Below are positions 1 through 4,573 of a stretch of 9,845 nt of DNA, piece after piece (the first letter of the stretch is position 1; each line of letters begins with the position of its first letter). The stretch spans positions 10,317 through 20,161 of the forward strand of contig DFTJ01000018.1 in NCBI GenBank assembly GCA_002381485.1. Direction: 5' to 3'. The notes beneath the pieces are model-generated. The model did not search any database. It worked only from the letters and a program-made list of their open reading frames with translations, and was not told where the DNA came from. A program made the translations under genes and the position numbers. Origin of the DNA: Candidatus Saccharibacteria bacterium UBA4215. Its GTDB lineage: Bacteria > Patescibacteriota > Saccharimonadia > Saccharimonadales > Saccharimonadaceae.

Positions 1-738
1 AAAAATAAGTATAGCGGCAAAGACACAAAAGACATGACGACGCTGCCTGATTATTTTTCGCCATCTACTATTGAAGCGCCGTTACGGATTGGCGTCATTT
101 CGGAGGCAATGACCGATGAGGTTGACCCCGACGTGCGTCAACGAACGCAGGAATACTGTGATAAGCTGCGGGCGCAAGGACATCATGTCGAAGCAGTTCA
201 TCTGCCGATCTTGAAATACGCCTTAGCGATTTATTACATTGTTGTTCCAGCTGAAATTAGCAGTAACTTGGGGAGGTATGACGGAGTGCGCTATGGGCGT
301 CGTGCCCAGGCTGAGACACTGTCCGAAATGTATGGCAAGTCACGTGAAGAAGGCTTTGTGGACGAGAACAAGCGCCGGATTATGATAGGAAGCTATGTGC
401 TCTCAAGTGGCTACTTCGACGCGTATTATCTGAAGGCGCAAAAGGCGCGAACGGTTCTTATTAACGAGTTAAATAAACTTTTTGAATCATATGACATTTT
501 AGTGACACCGACCGCACCGACGCCAGCGTTCAAGCTTGGTGAAAACACGGCCGATCCTGTGAAGATGTACCTGGCCGATATAATGACAGTGCCTGCGAGT
601 CTTGCTGGAATGCCGGCGATAAGTGTTCCTGCGGGTAAGTCGGCTGAAAACTTGCCGATTGGAGTGCAATTAATTGGACAGCGTCGGAGTGACGGATTGC
701 TATTAGCACTTGCGAAACAGATGGAAGGAGTGACCTGA
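1..738 (+). CDS. gatA: Aspartyl/glutamyl-tRNA amidotransferase subunit A, C-terminal half (5' end outside window)
   Basis: The frame is open from base 1, and the residues before the first internal ATG at 34 (SGKDTKD) already fit the GatA family, so the gene begins upstream and the ATG at 34 is not its start. About 245 residues are present, against roughly 480 for the whole protein. GatA is the amidase subunit of GatCAB: it releases ammonia from glutamine for conversion of Glu-tRNA(Gln) or Asp-tRNA(Asn). The family signatures seen are RYDGVRYGRR, KRRIMIGSYVLSSGYFDAYY, TPTAPTPAFKLGE, the MTVPASLAGMPAISVP stretch and LPIGVQLIG near the end. The catalytic Lys-Ser-Ser triad lies in the missing N-terminal half, so activity cannot be judged here. 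The TGA stop shares one base with the next start codon, indicating translational coupling. The family assignment is very secure. Confidence 0.96.
   Translation, partial: KNKYSGKDTKDMTTLPDYFSPSTIEAPLRIGVISEAMTDEVDPDVRQRTQEYCDKLRAQGHHVEAVHLPILKYALAIYYIVVPAEISSNLGRYDGVRYGRRAQAETLSEMYGKSREEGFVDENKRRIMIGSYVLSSGYFDAYYLKAQKARTVLINELNKLFESYDILVTPTAPTPAFKLGENTADPVKMYLADIMTVPASLAGMPAISVPAGKSAENLPIGVQLIGQRRSDGLLLALAKQMEGVT
723..730 (+). promoter_or_regulatory. Shine-Dalgarno site for the gatA-gatB intervening gene
   Basis: GGAAGGAG lies inside the last codons of gatA, 7 bases before the ATG at 738. It is a strong ribosome binding site and fixes the start of the downstream gene, which overlaps the gatA stop by one base (TGATG). 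Confidence 0.8.
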
Positions 739-1163
739 TGGATGATGTGTTAACAATGATTTTGTTCTTTGCCGCTATACTTATTTTTGGTGGCTTGTTG
801 TTTGTGGTGATTGCCTTGACGAAAAAGGGCCCCAAGCAGCTGGACGTTGACTATTATCGCCGTAAATGGCTTGAAATTGAGCAGAAGCTTCGTCGTGAAG
901 ATGATGGGAGCATCCACTTAGCTGTCATGAACGCTGATAAGCTGCTCGACAAAGCTTTACAAGATCGTGGAGTCGTCGGTACAAACATGGGTGACCGCAT
1001 GAAGAAACTGCAGACAACATGGTCTGACGCAAATGCAGTGTGGACAGCGCATAAACTGCGAAACCGAATCACTCATGATACTGATGTACGGGTTGAGTAT
1101 TCCCAGGCGCGGCAGGCCCTAGCAGCATTTAAGCAGGCCTTGAAAGACGTGGGGGCAATTTAA
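738..1163 (+). CDS. Small membrane-anchored protein with HEPN-like motif, in the gat operon
   Basis: The product has 141 residues and I cannot assign it to a named family. Residues about 4-28 form one hydrophobic segment, followed by KKGPK, which suggests an N-terminal membrane anchor with the rest in the cytoplasm. Residues 36-135 are charged and probably helical. Near the end is KLRNRITHD, in which R108-N109-x3-H113 fits the Rx4-6H signature of HEPN domains, including the polar residue right after the arginine. The motif is followed by a helix (ARQALAAFKQALKD), as is common in HEPN folds. HEPN proteins are often RNases or RNA-binding partners; applying that here is inference from a short motif. 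The gene sits between gatA and gatB with one-base overlaps on both sides (TGATG and TAATG) and a strong Shine-Dalgarno site, so it is surely expressed with them. It could instead be a structural helical protein with a chance motif match. Confidence 0.85.
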   Translation: MDDVLTMILFFAAILIFGGLLFVVIALTKKGPKQLDVDYYRRKWLEIEQKLRREDDGSIHLAVMNADKLLDKALQDRGVVGTNMGDRMKKLQTTWSDANAVWTAHKLRNRITHDTDVRVEYSQARQALAAFKQALKDVGAI

Positions 1164-2614
1164 TGGCAAACCAAGAAATGCTCGATAAGTACGACATGAC
1201 GATTGGTATTGAGTGTCACGTGCAGCTTGCGACCAAGACGAAGCTTTTTAGCGGTGCTGATAACGATGCGCGCGACCAGGCGCCTAACGCCGTTACGAGC
1301 CCAATTGACTTTGGGTTGCCAGGGATGCTTCCGGTGCTTAACCATCAAGCGGTAGTGCTTGCTGTTCGGGCAGGCAAGGCACTAAACGCCGAGATAGCTC
1401 CAGTCAGTCGATTCGATCGTAAGCACTATTTTTATCCTGATTTGCCGAAGGGCTACCAAATAAGTCAGATGTATCAGCCTATTATTTTGTCTGGTCACGT
1501 TGACGCACCTCTCCTTGAAGGTGGTTTTGTCAAGGTGCGCATTCATCATGCTCATCTGGAAGAAGATGCAGGTAAGTTGACGCATTATGATACCTACAGC
1601 CTCGTTGACCTTAACCGCGCCGGGACTCCGCTAATTGAAATTGTTTCGGAGCCGGACATGCACTCTCCTGCTGAAGCAAAGGCGTTTGCTGCTGAACTGC
1701 ATCGCCTCATGACATATGCCGGTGTGACAAACGGCGACCTGTATCATGGCAATATGCGTTTTGATGTTAATATTTCTGTTGCCAAGAAGGGTGCGAGTGA
1801 ACTTGGTACACGAGCTGAAGTAAAGAACTTAAACTCATTTCGAAGTGTAGAGCGAGCAGCTGAGTATGAGCTTCATCGACAAGTTGAAAGACTCGAAAAA
1901 GGCGAGCGTATCATTCAGGAGACACGTGGCTGGGATGACGCGACCGGCAAAACAAGCTCTCAACGCAGCAAAGAGGACGCTCAAGATTATCGCTACATGC
2001 CAGACCCAGACATTCCTCCTATCGTGCTGACGCCAGAAGAGGTTGCGGAAATGCAAAAAGATGTACCGCCACTTCCGGGGGTGTACCGTGCCGCATGGAG
2101 TACATTGCGGCTAGACCGTTCGGTGGTTGATGCGTTACTGGCAAGGCAATCTTACGCAGTTTTGATTAGCGAAGTGCAACAGAATGCTGGCGATGATGCT
2201 GCTCGGCGCGTGGCGCACTGGTTTGCGAGTGCGGTTGGTCAGGATGATACCCAGGCAGGTGTCAAGGTAACCAACTATAAGTCGGCTGATTATGCTGAAC
2301 TAGCTGAGATGGTCGCAAACAATGAATTATCAAGCACTGCAGCCAAAGAAGTATTCAGCCAGCTTCTTGTCGGTGCAGGCTCGTCGCGAGAAATTGCTGA
2401 GGCAAAGAATTTGCTCCAGGAAAGTAACGAAGACGTTGTGCGAGAAGTTGTCGACGCAGTGCTGGGTGACCCTTCAAGTCAGCAGTCGATCGCTGATATT
2501 AAGGCTGGTCACGAAAAAGCAATCGGATTCTTGGTAGGGCAAGTGATGAAACGATCTGCCGGCAAGGCGAACCCAGCATTGGCTCAAAAACTAATACGAC
2601 AGAAGCTGGACTGA
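1163..2614 (+). CDS. gatB: Aspartyl/glutamyl-tRNA amidotransferase subunit B
   Basis: The protein has 483 residues, full length for GatB. GatB binds the misacylated tRNA and activates its side-chain carboxylate with ATP so that ammonia from GatA can amidate it. The N-terminal cradle domain shows TIGIECHVQL (E17, H19), RFDRKHYFYPDLPKGYQ (84-99), HLEEDAGK (131-138), RAGTPLIEIVSEPDM (152-166), GTRAEVKNLNSF (215-226) and DYRYMPDPDIPP (275-286). The C-terminal GatB/YqeY tRNA-binding domain spans about 330-483 and ends with FLVGQVMKRSAGKANP. One motif is unusual: where the family usually has GNMEEGSLRCDAN, this protein has GDLYHGNMRFDVN (191-203), keeping D201 but losing the acidic pair. The ATG overlaps the preceding TAA by one base; a G-rich stretch (1151-1155) 7 bases upstream is a weak ribosome site, so coupling probably matters. 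No gatC is in the window; it is probably upstream of gatA. Confidence 0.97.
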   Translation: MANQEMLDKYDMTIGIECHVQLATKTKLFSGADNDARDQAPNAVTSPIDFGLPGMLPVLNHQAVVLAVRAGKALNAEIAPVSRFDRKHYFYPDLPKGYQISQMYQPIILSGHVDAPLLEGGFVKVRIHHAHLEEDAGKLTHYDTYSLVDLNRAGTPLIEIVSEPDMHSPAEAKAFAAELHRLMTYAGVTNGDLYHGNMRFDVNISVAKKGASELGTRAEVKNLNSFRSVERAAEYELHRQVERLEKGERIIQETRGWDDATGKTSSQRSKEDAQDYRYMPDPDIPPIVLTPEEVAEMQKDVPPLPGVYRAAWSTLRLDRSVVDALLARQSYAVLISEVQQNAGDDAARRVAHWFASAVGQDDTQAGVKVTNYKSADYAELAEMVANNELSSTAAKEVFSQLLVGAGSSREIAEAKNLLQESNEDVVREVVDAVLGDPSSQQSIADIKAGHEKAIGFLVGQVMKRSAGKANPALAQKLIRQKLD

Positions 2615-2617
2615 TAA

Positions 2618-3493
2618 ATGAAACAACCTACTAAAGCGATTATTTGTGCTGCCGGGCTTGGAACACGCTTTCTGCCGCAAACCAAAGCTATGCCGAAGGA
2701 GATGCTCCCGCTGATTGATCGACCTGTTATCCAGGTGATTGTCGAACAGGCGGTAGCCGCTGGGGTAACGGAAATTATTATCGTGACAGGGAGCACAAAG
2801 CGTGCCATTGAAGACCATTTTGATCGTAGCGATGAGCTGGAAGCAGAGCTTCGGGAGAAAGGAAAGCAAGATAAGGCTGATGAAATTAAGCGTATTGCTG
2901 AACTAGCGAATTTTGTCTATATCCGACAAAAAGGATCGCCAAAAGGTAATGCTCGGCCAATTCTAAACGCTCGACATCTTATCAATGACGACGAGCCATT
3001 CTTTGTATTCTTTGCCGATGACTTCTTTCGAAGCAAGACGCCGTGGCCTTTGCAGCTAAAGGCTGCGCATCAAAAAACGGGAAAATCAGTCATTTCATTG
3101 ATAGAAGTCGAAAAGAAGGACGCTGATAAATATGGTATGGCGATGCTGGCTGACGATATGGGGGGCAACCTATTCCGTCTAGGTGGTCTTGTAGAGAAAC
3201 CTGGCGAAGAGAAAACCCCGTCTCAGTTTGCTTCGGTAGGGAGCTACTTGTTGACGCCAGAAATTTGGGAGTACTTAGAAAAAGAAGAAGTCGGTGTTGG
3301 TGGCGAGATAAGCCTTCCCGATAGCCTGAATCAACTGGCAGCTTCCGGAGAAGTATATGGCCAGTTCATTGAAGGTGTCTGGCATGATACGGGCGACCAA
3401 CTCAAATACATAAAAGCAGTTATCGACCTTGCGCTGGAAAGTGATGTGTATGGTGATCAGCTGCGTGATTTTCTTAGGAAAAGGCTTGGCTAG
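2618..3493 (+). CDS. galU: UTP--glucose-1-phosphate uridylyltransferase
   Basis: The protein has 291 residues, normal for bacterial GalU, which makes UDP-glucose and pyrophosphate from UTP and glucose-1-phosphate in the cytoplasm for envelope glycans. The nucleotide-binding start is AAGLGTRFLPQTKAMPKEML (11-30). It is followed by IEDHFDRSDELE (64-75), the metal-binding FFADD (131-135), VEKP with the conserved lysine K194, VGSYLLTPEIW (207-217), GGEISLPD (228-235) and the WHDTGD motif (255-260). The loop normally reading like GLGHAV is changed to KGNARPI (109-115). The gene starts 3 bases after the gatB stop without a clear Shine-Dalgarno site, so it is probably translated by coupling as the last gene of the gat operon. 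No functional tie to amidotransferase is needed; shared transcription of housekeeping genes is the likely reason. Homologues acting on other hexose or dTTP substrates are possible, but the motifs favour GalU. Confidence 0.93.
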   Translation: MKQPTKAIICAAGLGTRFLPQTKAMPKEMLPLIDRPVIQVIVEQAVAAGVTEIIIVTGSTKRAIEDHFDRSDELEAELREKGKQDKADEIKRIAELANFVYIRQKGSPKGNARPILNARHLINDDEPFFVFFADDFFRSKTPWPLQLKAAHQKTGKSVISLIEVEKKDADKYGMAMLADDMGGNLFRLGGLVEKPGEEKTPSQFASVGSYLLTPEIWEYLEKEEVGVGGEISLPDSLNQLAASGEVYGQFIEGVWHDTGDQLKYIKAVIDLALESDVYGDQLRDFLRKRLG

Positions 3494-3497
3494 CAAT

Positions 3498-3526
3498 TTG
3501 CGGTCGTTCGTTGATAAGCGTATACT
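3498..3526 (+). promoter_or_regulatory. Sigma-70-type promoter for the YtxG/YtxH-like pair
   Basis: TTGCGG (3498-3503) and TATACT (3521-3526) are separated by exactly 17 bases. The -10 box matches 5 of 6 consensus bases and the -35 box 3 of 6. Transcription would start near 3533, giving a leader of about 30 bases that carries the AAAGGAG ribosome site. The promoter begins right after the galU stop. I see no terminator for the upstream operon here, so readthrough is possible. Confidence 0.6.
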
Positions 3527-3548
3527 AAGAGTGTTGCAAGATAATAAC

Positions 3549-3555
3549 AAAGGAG
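3549..3555 (+). promoter_or_regulatory. Shine-Dalgarno site for the single-TM protein gene
   Basis: AAAGGAG lies 7 bases before the ATG at 3563. It is near-perfect and supports this small gene as real. Confidence 0.75.
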
Positions 3556-3562
3556 TACGTGC

Positions 3563-3826
3563 ATGAGTTCAGCAGCAGAAATCCTCGTCATTATCGTATC
3601 AGTGGTACTGGCTATCTTTCTACTTGTTGGCATCATTCTCGGCATATATTTGATCCGTCTGACCAGAGAGATTAAGCGTATCGCTCATTCCGCTCAGCAG
3701 ACAGTCGATAAAGTTGGCGAAGCATTATCAAGCGCAGCCAAGTTTACGTCACCGATCTTTTTCGCTGAAATGATCAAACGAAATTTTAGGAAGTTTACGA
3801 AGCAATCTAATAAAGGAGATAAGTAA
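3563..3826 (+). CDS. Small single-TM envelope protein, YtxG/DUF948-like
   Basis: The product has 87 residues. Residues 6-31 are a strongly hydrophobic transmembrane helix, followed by a basic, amphipathic helix (RLTREIKRIAHSAQQTVDKVGEAL, about 32-56) and a basic tail. The layout of one N-terminal membrane helix followed by a helical region resembles DUF948/YtxG-type proteins, which in Bacillus relatives lie next to ytxH. Here too the next gene, 2 bases downstream, encodes a YtxH-like protein, which is the main support for the name; sequence similarity alone would be weak. It has its own promoter and a strong ribosome site. The function is unknown; a role in the envelope or stress response is only inferred from the Bacillus pairing. 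That this is a real gene is secure. Confidence 0.8.
   Translation: MSSAAEILVIIVSVVLAIFLLVGIILGIYLIRLTREIKRIAHSAQQTVDKVGEALSSAAKFTSPIFFAEMIKRNFRKFTKQSNKGDK
3812..3818 (+). promoter_or_regulatory. Shine-Dalgarno site for the YtxH-like gene
   Basis: AAAGGAG lies 10 bases before the ATG at 3829, overlapping the last codons of the preceding gene. It is the same heptamer used by that gene at 3549-3555. Confidence 0.7.
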
Positions 3827-3828
3827 TT

Positions 3829-4149
3829 ATGGCAAAAGGTAAAGTAGCACTTGGAGCACTCTTTGGCGCGGCAGCAGGTTTTTTGGCTGGTATTCTTACC
3901 GCTCCAAAAAGTGGCAAAGAAACACGCGATGAGCTAAAGGTAAAAGCTGAAGCTAAGAAGGCTGAAGTGATGGAAAAGGCCGACGCAGCGAAACGTAAGG
4001 CAGCACATGTTGCCGAAGGTGCTGTAGACAAAGCCGGCAAGGTAGCTGGTGATGTCGCTGACCGTGTTTCAGGCACAGCAAAAGATCTTAAGGGTCGCAG
4101 CCAACAGGCAGCAAAAGATGCAAAGAAAACTCTTCGGGATAACCAGTAG
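3829..4149 (+). CDS. YtxH-like protein
   Basis: The product has 106 residues. It opens with a glycine/alanine-rich hydrophobic helix (about 6-24: VALGALFGAAAGFLAGIL) followed directly by TAPKSGKETRDELK (24-37), the recognisable YtxH-domain signature. The remainder (38-106) is an alanine- and lysine-rich, predicted helical tail with repeated KA, AK and DKA steps, resembling LEA-like or coiled segments. It ends in DNQ. YtxH proteins are small, membrane-anchored and of unknown biochemical role; in Bacillus the gene belongs to the general stress regulon. The gene is 2 bases after its partner and ends just before a strong hairpin terminator, so the two form a bicistronic unit. The family call is good; any stress role in this organism is inference. 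Confidence 0.88.
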   Translation: MAKGKVALGALFGAAAGFLAGILTAPKSGKETRDELKVKAEAKKAEVMEKADAAKRKAAHVAEGAVDKAGKVAGDVADRVSGTAKDLKGRSQQAAKDAKKTLRDNQ

Positions 4150-4165
4150 AATTGTTTCTTAACCA

Positions 4166-4198
4166 GTAAAGAGCGCACTCTAAGGGTGCGCTCTTTAC
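4166..4198 (+). terminator. Intrinsic terminator hairpin after the YtxH-like gene
   Basis: GTAAAGAGCGCAC (4166-4178) pairs perfectly with GTGCGCTCTTTAC (4186-4198), a 13-bp stem with a 7-base loop that can tighten by two further pairs (C-G and U-G) to a 3-base loop. The stem has A-rich and T-rich ends, as in terminators that can work in both directions. The U-tract is short (CUCUUUACAU), so efficiency is uncertain. It separates the YtxG/YtxH-like unit from the next transcription unit, whose -10 box begins only 11 bases later. Confidence 0.75.
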
Positions 4199-4208
4199 AT
4201 AAGCAGAG

Positions 4209-4214
4209 TATACT
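4209..4214 (+). promoter_or_regulatory. -10 box for the DUF5665-like gene; transcript probably leaderless
   Basis: TATACT (5 of 6 to consensus) ends 6 bases before the ATG at 4221, so transcription should start at or within a base or two of the start codon. The 17-base-upstream -35 position (4186-4191) falls inside the terminator stem and has no good match, so the promoter is supported mainly by its -10 box and by the same GTATACT sequence in two neighbouring promoters. Confidence 0.5.
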
Positions 4215-4220
4215 GGGGCT

Positions 4221-4508
4221 ATGATAAAGAAAACAGCAAAAAAAGTTACGAATACTATTAAAGATGCTAATGAGGCTGGCGCACGGCGAAACCTAATCGA
4301 GGAATTATTTTATGATCTTCACCGCTCGCGTCGTCAGATTTACTGGCTCAATTTTGTAAGAGGAATTTTCTTTGGCGTCGGAAGTGTTATCGGTGGTACG
4401 CTTGTTGTGGCACTTGCGGTTACCATTCTTGGGCTTCTGGTCGACCTCCCGGGAGGTATCGGAGAATTTATAGAATACATTGTTGATACCGTACGTCAAT
4501 CTCGCTAG
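4221..4508 (+). CDS. DUF5665-like small membrane protein
   Basis: The product has 95 residues. It begins with a basic N-terminus (MIKKTAKKVTNTIKDA), then an amphipathic stretch (20-40) and the core NFVRGIFFGVGSVIGG (44-59) leading into a hydrophobic segment (about 46-75). LPGGIGEFIEYIVDTV (76-91) follows. The FVRGIFFGVGSVIG core with a following hydrophobic helix and an IGEFIEYI-like tail resembles DUF5665, small membrane proteins common in Patescibacteria and Firmicutes with no known function. In-frame upstream there is a TAA (4200-4202) and no other start codon, so ATG 4221 is forced. No Shine-Dalgarno site precedes it, and the -10 box is only 6 bases away, consistent with a leaderless mRNA. 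Family name is moderately certain; existence as a gene is well supported. Confidence 0.78.
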   Translation: MIKKTAKKVTNTIKDANEAGARRNLIEELFYDLHRSRRQIYWLNFVRGIFFGVGSVIGGTLVVALAVTILGLLVDLPGGIGEFIEYIVDTVRQSR

Positions 4509-4556
4509 GTATACGAGCGTGTGACTTTTACTACAGCATTATTGTGCTTGCTTCGG

Positions 4557-4562
4557 TATACT
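4557..4562 (+). promoter_or_regulatory. -10 box for dnaE; very short leader
   Basis: TATACT lies 11 bases before the dnaE ATG at 4574. With the usual 6-8 bases from the -10 box to the start of transcription, the leader would be about 3-5 bases. No convincing -35 is found at 16-18 bases upstream. A similar GGTATAC also occurs at 4508-4514, 47 bases earlier. The 65-base gap before dnaE holds nothing else I can recognise. Confidence 0.5.
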
Positions 4563-4573
4563 AAGAAGTATTC

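Noticed and set aside
34..36. ATG at 34 as the start of a short amidase-like gene.
   Set aside because: The frame is open to base 1 and the residues before this ATG already match GatA, so the gene is truncated by the window edge.
736..741. Possible UGA recoding (as in Gracilibacteria/SR1) with readthrough of gatA.
   Set aside because: TGA ends gatA and gatB exactly at the family's normal C-termini and at stop/start overlaps with the next gene; no in-frame TGA interrupts a conserved region.
4140..4168. 9-base direct repeat TAACCAGTA at 4140-4148 and 4160-4168.
   Set aside because: Only two short copies, one in the last codons of the YtxH-like gene; no sign of an attachment site or target duplication around a mobile element.
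3807..4178. A 123-codon minus-strand frame, rich in Ala, Ser and Pro, opposite the YtxH-like gene.
   Set aside because: Its composition is what the complement of an Ala/Lys-rich gene gives, and it starts inside the terminator. The plus-strand YtxH signature and ribosome site are decisive.
4444..4457. Perfect 14-base palindrome ACCTCCCGGGAGGT inside the DUF5665-like gene.
   Set aside because: It lies in coding sequence for DLPGG, and a palindrome of this length is expected about once by chance in a window of this size. There is no other sign of an operator.
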